Origin: Streptosporangiaceae bacterium
GTDB lineage: Bacteria; Actinomycetota; Actinomycetes; Streptosporangiales; Streptosporangiaceae
Direction of reading: 5' to 3'
Assembly (NCBI GenBank): GCA_019239975.1
Contig: JAFAZE010000143.1
Location: 1-64,000 of the forward strand
Length of the DNA stretch: 64,000 nt
Part shown: positions 49,535 through 57,789 of the stretch, in pieces
Position numbering within the stretch: the first letter of the stretch is position 1
How the letters are laid out: each line of letters opens with the position of its first letter
Position numbers and translations under genes: made by a program
Notes under the pieces: model-generated
Database searches by the model: none
What the model saw: the letters and a program-made list of their open reading frames with translations, nothing else
Told to the model about the DNA's origin: nothing

Positions 49535-50380
49535 TCAGCGGCCCGGCTCGCTGTGCACGACGACCCAGATGGCGTGCACGTAGTCGCCGGACTTGTTCCA
49601 GTACTCGTGCGGCGTGGAGGAGTCGAACGCTATCGAGTCGCCGGGACCGAGCTCGTAGGCCTCGAAACCGACGTTGGCCTGGAGCGTCCCGCGGAGAATG
49701 ACGCCGTATTCGTGGCCGTCGTGGCGGAGCGGGCGGCGCTCGTCGGTCGAGTGCCCCCCGGGAGCGTAGATCACCTCGAGGAAGTCGGTCCGGCTGTCCG
49801 AGGCCGGGGTGAGCCGCTCCCACCGCACGCCGCTGGCCAGGTCGATGATCCGGCGGCTGGCGGCCCGCTGCACGATGCACGGCAGCCGCTCCGTGCCGCT
49901 GCTTCCCGGGAACGGCGCCACCTCGGCACTCCCAGCCCCAGCACCAGGCCCAGGCCCAGGCCCAGGCCCAGCCCCAGCACCAGGCCCAGCATCCCCCGCC
50001 CCCGCACCAGCCCCAGAAGTCCCAGAAGCAGCCGAAGCCACAATCGCCCCGCCCGCCCCGGCGGTCAGAAGATCACGCGCCTCGGCAGCGCCCGTCCCGT
50101 TCCGATGATCAATGACCGGGCTGCGCTGGTCCGATCCGAACAGCAGATAGTCCAGCGAGCTCCCCAGCTCGGTCGCGAGCGAGTAGAGCACCCCGACCGA
50201 GGGCACCGAAAGCCCGCGCTCCACCTGGGAGATCAGGCTCGCCGAGCACCCGACCCGGCGGGCGAGCTCGCGCACGGAAAGCCGCAGGCCCTCCCGGACC
50301 TCGCGCAGTCGCGGCCCGAGCCCCGTCCCTGGGTCAAACTGAGCCGTCACGGGGCGCGACGCCTCCGCCGCCTGAGACAC
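49535..50380 (-). CDS. XRE family regulator with cupin domain
   Basis: The 281-residue protein has an N-terminal helix-turn-helix (LREVREGLRLSVRELARRVG, CSASLISQVERG, residues about 25-60). A Gly/Ala/Pro linker of about 35 residues follows, coded by hexamer repeats, and then a C-terminal cupin (VIYAPGGHSTDERRPLRHDG, YELGPGDSIAFDSSTPHEYWN). The cupin senses a small ligand; such regulators (PuuR-like) control catabolic operons. GTG 50378-50380 is the start, and TACATT eight bases upstream suggests a leaderless message. It is divergent from the M24-lipoyl-E1-ALDH operon and is its natural regulator. Confidence 0.92.
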   Translation of the reverse strand: MSQAAEASRPVTAQFDPGTGLGPRLREVREGLRLSVRELARRVGCSASLISQVERGLSVPSVGVLYSLATELGSSLDYLLFGSDQRSPVIDHRNGTGAAEARDLLTAGAGGAIVASAASGTSGAGAGAGDAGPGAGAGPGPGPGPGAGAGSAEVAPFPGSSGTERLPCIVQRAASRRIIDLASGVRWERLTPASDSRTDFLEVIYAPGGHSTDERRPLRHDGHEYGVILRGTLQANVGFEAYELGPGDSIAFDSSTPHEYWNKSGDYVHAIWVVVHSEPGR

Positions 50381-50573
50381 ATGGCGTTAATGTACACTAC
50401 ACAGCTCGCGCCAGCCCAGGAGCACGGCCGGAAGAACCGGGGCGAGCGCCGAGCGGACCGCATACTCGCACGCCAGAATCCTCGTATGGCATGATCGGCG
50501 TAAACGTCGCCGCAACACGGTCTTGACAGTGCTACTGCACGCATCGTTCTATGGTGCTGAACAGGAGGCTCCA
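50381..50573. promoter_or_regulatory. divergent control region of XRE and the M24/E1 operon
   Basis: On the plus strand TTGACA (50523-50528) and TTCTAT (50547-50552) with an 18-base spacer form a good promoter; the spacer holds CAGT-GCT-ACTG, a candidate operator. On the minus strand TACATT (50389-50394) can serve as -10 for the XRE gene, and a TGTA-CAC-TACA element overlaps it. AGGAGG precedes ATG 50574. Confidence 0.6.
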
Positions 50574-51854
50574 ATGGCCACTCCCTCTTCTCCGCCCGCC
50601 CGCCCGCCCATTCCGCCCCGCCCGCTTGCGCCGGCGCCGGGACGAATGAACGTCGACTTCGAGGAACGGATCGACTTCGCGCGGCTGCGCGCGCACAGGC
50701 TGGAACGGGCGAAGCACGCCATGGAACAGGCCGGGCTCGGCGCGTTGCTCGTTTTCGACAACAACAACATCAGGTACCTCACAGGGGTCGCCATTGGCGA
50801 GTGGACCAGGGACAAGCTGTGCCGGTACGCGCTGTACACCCGCACCGGCGAGCTCGTCCTCTGGGACTTCGGCTCGGCGGCCGTGCATCACCGGATGTAC
50901 TGCCCGTGGCTGAAGCCGGAGAACTGCGTCGCGTCGTACACGACGATGCGCGGCGCCGCCCCGCCGGGGTCCGGGCTGACCACGAAGCAGGTCGCCGAGA
51001 TCAAGGCCAGGCTGAACGACGCGGGCGTCGCCGGCGAGCCGGTCGGCGTCGACTGGGCCGAGATCCCGACGTTCTTCGAGCTGCAGGCGCAGGGCATCGG
51101 GGTCAGGGACGGCCAGCAGGTGATGCTGGACGCGCGCGAGGTCAAGTCGCGGGACGAGATATCCCTGCTGGCGACCGCCGCCGCCCTGGTCGACGGCACC
51201 TACCAGGAGATCGCCGACGCGCTCAAGCCGGGTGTCCGCGAGAACGAGATCGTCGCGCTCGCGAACAAGCGGCTCTACGAGATGGGCTCCGACGACGTCG
51301 AGTCGATCAACGCGGTCTCCGGCGAGCGCTGCAACCCGCACCCGCACAACTTCTCCGACCGCATGATCAGGCCAGGCGAGCAGGCGTTCTTCGACATCAT
51401 GCACTCCTACAACGGCTACCGGACCTGCTACTACCGCTGCTTCGCCGTGGGCTGGGCGACGCAGCCGCAGCGTGACGCGTACAAGCGGGCCCGCGAGTGG
51501 ATCGACGCCGCGATCGAGATGATCAAGCCCGGCGTGTCCACCGACCAGGTGGCGCGGCTGTGGCCGGAGGCCCAGGAATTCGGCCTGGCCGACGAGAAGA
51601 CGGCCTTCGGCCTGCAGTTCGGGCACGGGCTGGGGCTGGCGCTGCACGAACGGCCGATCATCTCCCGGCTCACCTCCCTGGACGCGCCGATGGAGATCAA
51701 GGAAGGCATGGTGTTCGCGCTGGAGACCTACTGCCCGGCGAGCGACGGGCACTCGGCGGCGCGGATCGAGGAAGAGGTCGTGGTCACCGCGAACGGGGTG
51801 GAGATCCTGACCAGGTTCCCCGCGCAGGACCTCTACGTCACCAACCCCTACTGA
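50574..51854 (+). CDS. M24 metallopeptidase-like protein (creatinase/DddP fold), second Asp ligand missing
   Basis: The 426-residue protein has a creatinase N-terminal domain (residues about 30-180) and a pita-bread M24 domain. Metal-ligand positions are FFDIMHSYNGYRTCYYR, where the first Asp is present but the second, expected eleven residues later, is Cys. The later ones are His in FGHGLGLALHE, Glu in ALETYCPA and Glu in RIEEEVVV. Thus one of five canonical ligands is replaced. M24 members include aminopeptidase P, creatinase, ectoine hydrolase and DMSP lyase DddP, so a non-peptidase hydrolase is plausible. ATG 50574 lies five bases after AGGAGGC. It heads an operon with the lipoyl-E1 and aldehyde dehydrogenase genes. 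The N-terminal 22 residues are Pro-rich. Confidence 0.85.
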   Translation: MATPSSPPARPPIPPRPLAPAPGRMNVDFEERIDFARLRAHRLERAKHAMEQAGLGALLVFDNNNIRYLTGVAIGEWTRDKLCRYALYTRTGELVLWDFGSAAVHHRMYCPWLKPENCVASYTTMRGAAPPGSGLTTKQVAEIKARLNDAGVAGEPVGVDWAEIPTFFELQAQGIGVRDGQQVMLDAREVKSRDEISLLATAAALVDGTYQEIADALKPGVRENEIVALANKRLYEMGSDDVESINAVSGERCNPHPHNFSDRMIRPGEQAFFDIMHSYNGYRTCYYRCFAVGWATQPQRDAYKRAREWIDAAIEMIKPGVSTDQVARLWPEAQEFGLADEKTAFGLQFGHGLGLALHERPIISRLTSLDAPMEIKEGMVFALETYCPASDGHSAARIEEEVVVTANGVEILTRFPAQDLYVTNPY

Positions 51855-51886
51855 CTCAATCATCAAGGACAATGCGAGGCGATCAC

Positions 51887-52873
51887 GTGCCAGAAGTACC
51901 GCAGTCCGTCGCGCTCGAGCTGTACCGGAAGATGACCGAGATCCGGCTGTTCGAGAAGCGCGCCTACGACCTGTTCATGCAGAACCTGGTCAAGGGCACC
52001 ACGCACCTCGGCACGGGCCAGGAGGCGATCGCGGCGGGCGTGTCGCAGGCGATGAACGACGACGACTACACGTTCACTACCTACCGCGGCCACAACCACG
52101 TGCTGGCCCGCGGCACCCCGATGACGCCGGTGATGGCGGAGCTGCTCGGCCGGGAGAACGGGCTGATGCACGGCAAGGGCGGGTCGATGCACCTGCTCGA
52201 CACCTCGCGCGGCATCCTCGGCGCGTACGCGATCATCGGCGCGCAGCTGGTGATAGCCAACGGCTCGGCGTTCTCGGCGCGGTACCGGGGCACCCGGCAG
52301 GTGACGGTCACCTTCCTCGGCGACGGCGCTACCAACATCGGCGCGTTCCACGAGGCGCTGAACTTCGCCGCGGTGTACAAGCTGCCGGTCATCTTCATCT
52401 GCGAGAACAACAAGTACATGGAGTACACCCCGATCGGCGCGGTCACGGCGGTCCCGCGGCCGGCCGCCGACCGCGCGGCGTCCTACGGGCTCGAGCCCGT
52501 GGTCGTCGACGGGAACGACGTGGAGGCGGTCTACCACACCGCGGCCGCGGCGATCGGGAAGGCGCGTGACGGCGGCGGCCCGTCGCTGATCGAGGCCCTC
52601 ACCTACCGGCACGGCGGCCACTCACGTGCCGATCCGGGCAAGTACCGTCCCGCCGAGGAGGTGAAGGAGTGGCTGGCGAAGGACCCCATCCCCGCCTACC
52701 GCGCCGTGCTCCTGTCCCGCGGCGTGGACGAGGCGGTGCTCGACGGCATCGACAAGAGCGCGCGGGAAGCCGTGGACAAGGCCACGGAGGAGGCCAAGGC
52801 GGGCCCCGAGCCGCGCATCGAGCTGGCGGAGACGAACGTGTGGGCCGACGGCGGCCACGCCTGGAGGAACTGA
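51887..52873 (+). CDS. 2-oxoacid dehydrogenase E1 alpha subunit (acetoin/pyruvate type)
   Basis: The 328-residue TPP enzyme subunit shows THLGTGQEAIAAGVSQAM and the TPP motif GDGATNIGAFHEALNFAAVY, ending with ICENN. It also has TYRGHNHVLARG and YRHGGHSRADPGKYR. These match the alpha subunits of acetoin- and branched-chain-type dehydrogenases (AcoA-like). Together with E1 beta it decarboxylates a 2-oxoacid and transfers the acyl group to lipoate. GTG 51887 is preferred (GAGG nine bases upstream); ATG 51872 lies only two bases after AAGGA. It ends one base before the TTG of the next gene, so translation is coupled. The substrate is probably set by the M24 product, which is unknown. Confidence 0.92.
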   Translation: MPEVPQSVALELYRKMTEIRLFEKRAYDLFMQNLVKGTTHLGTGQEAIAAGVSQAMNDDDYTFTTYRGHNHVLARGTPMTPVMAELLGRENGLMHGKGGSMHLLDTSRGILGAYAIIGAQLVIANGSAFSARYRGTRQVTVTFLGDGATNIGAFHEALNFAAVYKLPVIFICENNKYMEYTPIGAVTAVPRPAADRAASYGLEPVVVDGNDVEAVYHTAAAAIGKARDGGGPSLIEALTYRHGGHSRADPGKYRPAEEVKEWLAKDPIPAYRAVLLSRGVDEAVLDGIDKSAREAVDKATEEAKAGPEPRIELAETNVWADGGHAWRN

Positions 52874-52874
52874 T

Positions 52875-54098
52875 TTGGACGTCATCATGCCCCGCATGGG
52901 GGAGACCGTCGACTCCGGAACCGTCAACGAGTGGTTCAAGCAGGTGGGCGACCAGGTGGCCGAGGGGGAGCCGCTGCTGGAGATCGGCACCGACAAGGTC
53001 GACACGGAGGTACCCGCGCCCGCGTCCGGGACATTGGCCGAGATCCGGGTGCAGGAGGGCGAGACGGTGCCGGTCGCAACGGTCTTGGCCGTTATTAAGT
53101 TACAGAACGGAGGCGTTGTGTCCGTTATCACCTACCGCGAGGCCGCGGCGCGGGGCATAGCGCAGGAGATGCGCAGGGACCCCGATGTCATCTTCCTCGG
53201 CGAGGACATCGCGGCGGCCGGCGGCGTGTTCAAGGCGACCGTCGGGCTGCTGGAGGAGTTCGGGCCGCGGCGCGTCATCGACACCCCGATCAGCGAGCAG
53301 GCCATCCTCGGCGCCGCGACGGGCGCGGCGATGACCGGGCTACGGCCGATCGCCGAGATCATGTTCAGCGACTTCTTCGCGGTCTGCTGGGACCTGGTCG
53401 CCAACGAGATGGCGAAGATCAGGTACATGTCGGACGGCCAGCTGACGCTTCCGCTGGTCATCCGGTGTGCCAACGGCGCCGGCGTGCGGTTCGGCGCGCA
53501 GCACTCGCAGTCGGTGGAAAACTGGGCGATGGCGGTTCCCGGGCTGAAGGTGGTCGCCCCGTCGAACCCGCGTGACGTCATCGGCCTGCTCGCCGCCGCC
53601 GTCCGGGATCCGGACCCGGTGATCTTCTTCGAGCACAAGGCCCTGTACGCGACGAAGGGCGAGGTGCCGGACTCCGGTGAGGTCACCGGCGAACTCGGCC
53701 GTGCCTCGGTGCTGCGCTCCGGCGGCGACGCGACGATCCTCGCGCTCGCCGCGATGGTGCCCCGCGCGCAGGCGGCGGCGCAGCGCCTGTCCGCCGATCA
53801 CGGCATCGAGGCCACGGTGATCGACGTCCGGTCGCTCGTGCCGCTGGACACCCGGACGATCCTCGGCTCGGTCGCGGAGACCGGCAGGCTGTTCACCGTG
53901 GAGGAGAACCCGCGGCTGTGCGGCTGGGGTGCCGAGATCGTCTCGATCGTGGCCGAAGAGGCGTTCGGCGCGCTGTCCGGCCCGGCGATCCGGATCACCA
54001 CGCCTCATATTCCGCTGCCCGCCGCGGATAGGCTCGAAGATCATCTACTGCCCTCGGTGGACCGCATCACCGAGACAGTCCGGAAAGCGTTGGACTGA
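52875..54098 (+). CDS. lipoyl domain fused to 2-oxoacid dehydrogenase E1 beta subunit
   Basis: Residues 1-76 form a complete lipoyl domain (VIMPRMGETVDSGTVNEW, lipoyl lysine in IGTDKVDTE). It is joined by a short linker (KLQNGGVV) to a full-length E1 beta (SVITYREAAARGIAQEM, GEDIAAAGGVFKATVGLLEEFG, TPISEQAILGAATGAAMTG). In usual complexes the lipoyl domain belongs to E2, but no E2 catalytic core and no E3 are encoded nearby. TTG 52875 starts directly after the E1 alpha stop. An internal in-frame GTG 53118 with GGAGG (53109-53113) sits exactly where a normal E1 beta would begin (MSVITYREA), so two products may be made. LipB and LipA would be needed to charge it. Confidence 0.92.
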   Translation: MDVIMPRMGETVDSGTVNEWFKQVGDQVAEGEPLLEIGTDKVDTEVPAPASGTLAEIRVQEGETVPVATVLAVIKLQNGGVVSVITYREAAARGIAQEMRRDPDVIFLGEDIAAAGGVFKATVGLLEEFGPRRVIDTPISEQAILGAATGAAMTGLRPIAEIMFSDFFAVCWDLVANEMAKIRYMSDGQLTLPLVIRCANGAGVRFGAQHSQSVENWAMAVPGLKVVAPSNPRDVIGLLAAAVRDPDPVIFFEHKALYATKGEVPDSGEVTGELGRASVLRSGGDATILALAAMVPRAQAAAQRLSADHGIEATVIDVRSLVPLDTRTILGSVAETGRLFTVEENPRLCGWGAEIVSIVAEEAFGALSGPAIRITTPHIPLPAADRLEDHLLPSVDRITETVRKALD

Positions 54099-54109
54099 GG
54101 AGTACCCCC

Positions 54110-55573
54110 ATGAGCGCAGACCTCGTTCAGATGACCGGGATGGATGTGCCGACGGAGCTGCTCATCGGCGGGGAGTGGGCGCGCGGGCGGGGCGGGGGAA
54201 CGTTCCCGGTCGTCGACCCGTCCACGGAGGACGCGCTGACCGAGGTGGCCGACGGCACCGTGGAGGACGCGCTCGACATGGTCGGCGCGGCGTACGACGC
54301 GCTGCCCGGGTGGGCGGCGACGCCGCCGCGGCGGCGGGCGGAGATCCTGCGCCGCACCTTCGAGCTGATGACCGACCGCGCCGAGCCGCTGGCGCGGCTG
54401 ATGACCGCGGAGAACGGCAAGTCGCTGCGCGACTCCCGCGCCGAGGTCACGTACGCCGCCGAGTTCTTCCGCTGGTACGCCGAAGAGGCCGTGCGTATCG
54501 ACGGAAGCCTGATGATGGCGCCGTCCGGCGCGAACCGGATCATGGTCACCCGCCAGCCGGTAGGCGTCTCGGTGCTGGTCACTCCCTGGAACTTCCCGGC
54601 CGCCATGGCCACTCGCAAGATCGGCCCCGCCCTGGCGGCCGGCTGCACGGTGATACTCAAGCCGGCCGGGGAGACCCCGCTCACCGCGCTCGCCGTGGCC
54701 AGCCTGCTGGCGCAGGCGGGTGTCCCCGCTGGCGTCGTGAACGTGCTGACGTCCAGGAAGTCCGGCGCGACGGTCTCCGCGATGCTCCACGACCCGCGGG
54801 TGCGCAAGCTGTCCTTCACCGGATCCACCGAGGTCGGCCGCATCCTCCTGCGCGAAACGGCGGAGAACGTGGTGAACTCCTCGATGGAACTCGGCGGCAA
54901 CGCCCCGTTCATCGTCTTCGGCGACGCCGACGTCAAGGCGGCCGTTGACGGCGCGATGCTGGCCAAGATGCGCAACGGCGGCGAGGCGTGCACCGCCGCG
55001 AACCGGTTCTACGTGCACGAGGCTGTCGCGGACGAGTTCACCCGCGCGTTCGCGGAGCGGTTCTCCCAGCTCGTGCTCGGCCCCGGCCTGGAGGACTCGA
55101 CCGACGTCGGGCCGCTGGTCAACCAGCCGACTCGGGCCAAGGTCGCGGAGCTTGTCGACGACGCGGCCGGAAGCGGCGCCCGGGTCGTCACCGGCGGCCG
55201 GTCCCCGCAGCGGCGCGGCTACTTCTACGAGCCCACGATCATCGACCAGATCCCGGCGGGCGCCGCCATCCTCGGCACCGAGGTCTTCGGGCCGGTCGCC
55301 CCCGTGGTCCGGTTCAGCGGTGAGGACGAGGTGATCCGGTGGGCCAACGACACCGAGTACGGCCTCGTCTCCTACGTGTACACCGGTGACCTGCGCCGCG
55401 GCCTTCGCGTGTCGGAGGCGCTCGAGACCGGCATGGTGGGCCTCAACCGCGGCCTGGTGTCCGACCCCGCGGCCCCGTTCGGCGGCGTCAAGCAATCGGG
55501 CATCGGCCGCGAGGGCGCCCACGACGGCCTCCTGGCCTTCACCGAAACCAAGTACATCGCCACGAGCTGGTAG
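54110..55573 (+). CDS. NAD(P)-dependent aldehyde dehydrogenase (succinate-semialdehyde type)
   Basis: The 487-residue enzyme carries the family landmarks VLVTPWNFPAAMATRKIGPAL (cofactor fold), FTGSTEVGRIL and MELGGNAPFIV with the catalytic Glu. NGGEACTAANRFYV supplies the nucleophilic Cys, and FGPVAPVVRF ends the core. The sequence is closest in pattern to GabD-like succinate-semialdehyde dehydrogenases, but related semialdehydes are possible. ATG 54110 has GAGGAG seven bases upstream. It follows the lipoyl-E1 beta gene after 11 bases and is clearly in the same operon. It probably oxidises an aldehyde made by or feeding the 2-oxoacid step. It ends about 68 bases before the next membrane protein gene. 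Confidence 0.93.
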   Translation: MSADLVQMTGMDVPTELLIGGEWARGRGGGTFPVVDPSTEDALTEVADGTVEDALDMVGAAYDALPGWAATPPRRRAEILRRTFELMTDRAEPLARLMTAENGKSLRDSRAEVTYAAEFFRWYAEEAVRIDGSLMMAPSGANRIMVTRQPVGVSVLVTPWNFPAAMATRKIGPALAAGCTVILKPAGETPLTALAVASLLAQAGVPAGVVNVLTSRKSGATVSAMLHDPRVRKLSFTGSTEVGRILLRETAENVVNSSMELGGNAPFIVFGDADVKAAVDGAMLAKMRNGGEACTAANRFYVHEAVADEFTRAFAERFSQLVLGPGLEDSTDVGPLVNQPTRAKVAELVDDAAGSGARVVTGGRSPQRRGYFYEPTIIDQIPAGAAILGTEVFGPVAPVVRFSGEDEVIRWANDTEYGLVSYVYTGDLRRGLRVSEALETGMVGLNRGLVSDPAAPFGGVKQSGIGREGAHDGLLAFTETKYIATSW

Positions 55574-55626
55574 CGCGGCGGCCGTGCTCCCGGCCATCCG
55601 CGACAGTAGCCCGCCTGACCGCTCGC

Positions 55627-55632
55627 TAATAT
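55627..55632 (+). promoter_or_regulatory. -10 box TAATAT of a probably leaderless gene
   Basis: TAATAT ends eight bases before ATG 55641, so transcription should start at or near the A of the start codon. No ribosome site exists for this ATG. Confidence 0.45.
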
Positions 55633-55640
55633 CGCGTTTT

Positions 55641-57428
55641 ATGGGAGCGATGCCCGCGGGGACGGACGTCTCCGCCCCGGTCGCTGACTCCGGGGAGCAG
55701 TCTCCGCCTACCCCGGCGGGGAAACGCGCCCGCTCCCGTGCCCGTTATGTCCGGCTTGCCTCGGCGGCCGGGCTCGCGGCGGTCCTGGCTGCCCTGTTCT
55801 TCGCGTATCTCGGCCTGTCCCGGACGTACCCGGAGAACTCCGACGAGGCCAACATCCTGCTGATGGCGTGGGACATGCTGCACGGCAACGTCGTGCTGCA
55901 CGGCTGGTACATGTCGGACGTGTCGTTCTACACGACCGAGCTGCCGCAGTACGCGCTGCTCGAGAGCTTCCTCGGGCTGCACGCCGACACCGCGCACGTC
56001 GCGGCGGCGATGACCTACACGCTGGCGGTTGTGCTGGCGGTGCTGCTGGCCAAGGGCCAGGCATCCGGCCGCGTGGCCGTGGTGCGGGCGCTGACCGCGG
56101 CGGGGATCCTGCTGGCGCCGCAGCTCGGCGGCGGCGTGTTCGCGCTGGACCTGTCGGTCGGCCACCTCGGGACGTCGGTGCCGCTCATGCTCGTCTGGCT
56201 GCTCGTCGACCGGGCGAGGCGCCGGTGGTACGTGCCGGTGCTGACCGCTGCCGGCCTGGCGTGGGTGCTTGTCGCCGATCCTCTCGTGCTCGTCATCGGC
56301 GTCCTGCCGCTCGCGCTGGCCAGCGTCGCGCGGGTCATCCGGGGCGTCTTCGGTGCCGGCGGGCTGCTCCTGGCGCTCCGGTCCCGGTGGTACGAGCTGT
56401 CGCTGGCCGCCGCGGCCGCCGCGGCCTGGGGGCTGGCGTGGGGAGCCGAGCGGGCGCTCGCCGCGCTCGGCGGCTACTACCTGAACCCGCTGCCCTTCAC
56501 GTTCGCCTCGGCGGGTGACCTGAACCGGACCGTTGTCCCGGCGCTGTCCAGCATCCCGCTGGTCTTCGGCGCGGCGTTCCGCGGGCTGTCCGGCGTGCAG
56601 TACGCGCTCGCCGTCCTCCATGTGGTGAGCCTGGTTCTCGTGATCCTGGCGGTGCTGCGTGTGCTCGTGCGGTTCTTCGGCGGCATAACCCTCGTCGAGC
56701 AGGTGCTGGCGGTGGCGATCGTGGCGAACGTCGCGGCGTACGCGCTGACCACCGCGGCGTTCCAGGGCGCTCACGAGATAGCGGTCGTCGTGCCGTTCGG
56801 GGCGGTGCTGACCGCCCGGATGCTGGCCTCCCCGGTACGGGCCCGACGGCGCTCCCGCCGCGGCTGGCGCGCCCGGATACCGGCCATATGGGCCTGGGTA
56901 CCGAACGTGTGGGTCCGGGTGACGCGTGCCGCCGGATACGCGGCGGGCGCGGCGGTCCTGGCCGGGTATCTCGCGGGGCTGGCGTACGAGGCCGCTCAGC
57001 CCGCGGCCCCGCCGGCCAACACGGCGCTCACGTCGTGGCTGATGGGTCACGGCCTGCGCTACGGCCTGGGCGGCTACTGGGAGAGCAGCATCGTCACCGT
57101 CGAAAGCGGCGGCCAGGTCGACGTGCGGTCGCTGCGGCTGCACTCGCTGCAGCGGAACCTCTGGATGGCGAAGCTGCCGTGGTACGACCCGACGGCGAAC
57201 GTGGCGACGTTCGTCGTGCTCGACAGCGGGCCCGGCTATCTGAACAACTGGGAGCCGCGGGCGCTCGTCAGCAGGTATTTCGGCGTGCCCGCGCACGTCT
57301 ACAGCTTCGGCCCGTACACGGTCCTTGTCTGGAATGACAACCTGCTGCCGCTTGTGCCGCCCACGTCATCCAGCCCCAGCGGCCGGCCGCAGCCGCCCGC
57401 CGGTCCCCCCCGGAGCCGGGACGGGTAA
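55641..57428 (+). CDS. multi-pass membrane protein, GT39-like glycosyltransferase
   Basis: The 595-residue protein has a cytoplasmic N-terminus of about 45 residues, a first membrane helix, then the external-loop motif YPENSDEANILLMAWDMLHG with acidic residues typical of GT39-family active sites. About ten further hydrophobic segments and a C-terminal extracytoplasmic part follow (LRYGLGGYWESSIVTVESGG). The enzyme would use a polyprenyl-linked sugar to decorate a lipid or glycan outside the cell. ATG 55641 fits the leaderless promoter; ATG 55650 three codons on is the alternative. The C-terminal 25 residues are Pro/Ser-rich. It lies between the catabolic operon and the structured leader of the sugar operon. 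Confidence 0.85.
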   Translation: MGAMPAGTDVSAPVADSGEQSPPTPAGKRARSRARYVRLASAAGLAAVLAALFFAYLGLSRTYPENSDEANILLMAWDMLHGNVVLHGWYMSDVSFYTTELPQYALLESFLGLHADTAHVAAAMTYTLAVVLAVLLAKGQASGRVAVVRALTAAGILLAPQLGGGVFALDLSVGHLGTSVPLMLVWLLVDRARRRWYVPVLTAAGLAWVLVADPLVLVIGVLPLALASVARVIRGVFGAGGLLLALRSRWYELSLAAAAAAAWGLAWGAERALAALGGYYLNPLPFTFASAGDLNRTVVPALSSIPLVFGAAFRGLSGVQYALAVLHVVSLVLVILAVLRVLVRFFGGITLVEQVLAVAIVANVAAYALTTAAFQGAHEIAVVVPFGAVLTARMLASPVRARRRSRRGWRARIPAIWAWVPNVWVRVTRAAGYAAGAAVLAGYLAGLAYEAAQPAAPPANTALTSWLMGHGLRYGLGGYWESSIVTVESGGQVDVRSLRLHSLQRNLWMAKLPWYDPTANVATFVVLDSGPGYLNNWEPRALVSRYFGVPAHVYSFGPYTVLVWNDNLLPLVPPTSSSPSGRPQPPAGPPRSRDG

Positions 57429-57489
57429 CCCCCGGCCGGGCTGGCTGGTTGGGAAGCAGAACCGCCGGCGCACCCGTACAATGTGCTAG
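57429..57489 (+). promoter_or_regulatory. promoter region of the glycan operon
   Basis: TACAAT (57477-57482) is a good -10 candidate; no consensus -35 is obvious. A start near 57489 would give a 300-base leader in front of the nucleotide-sugar dehydrogenase gene. Confidence 0.4.
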
Positions 57490-57789
57490 GTCAACCGGGC
57501 AGACCGGGCTCCGGTCCCGGTACTGCCCCGTAACAAATGCATTGCCGGACTGTTACCTATTCGCCAGGTAGCGCCGGAGCGCCGTTCCGCCTGATTTATA
57601 GGCGGCGAAACTTTCCGGCGCGATTGCGTGGCTACCGCAGGTAAAACGGTTGGGTGCGGGAGATGTACCCCGCACCGCAGGCCATCGGGGCATGCTTAAG
57701 AAGCCCAATACTTACGGCCTGGTGACGGTAAGGTGGTGCGGCAAGTGCCTGAAGAGATGCCCCGCGGGGGTTAGCTGGAGGTATGTGGG
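57490..57789 (+). ncRNA. candidate structured 5' leader of the glycan operon
   Basis: The gene-free leader folds on inspection into a series of perfect stems. They are GGGCAG/CTGCCC (57497-57502 with 57523-57528) enclosing GACCGG-GCT-CCGGTC, then TACCT/AGGTA (57554-57570), then GCGCCGGA/TCCGGCGC (57571-57578 with 57614-57621) enclosing CCGCCT-GATTTAT-AGGCGG. GGTGCGGG-N8-CCCGCACC (57653-57676) and CGGGGCAT/ATGCCCCG (57686-57693 with 57757-57764) complete the set. GTAACA/TGTTAC (57530-57556) could compete with them. A CCCCGCGGGG palindrome near the ribosome site (GGAGG before ATG 57790) is a possible expression switch. No known riboswitch class was recognised. Confidence 0.5.
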
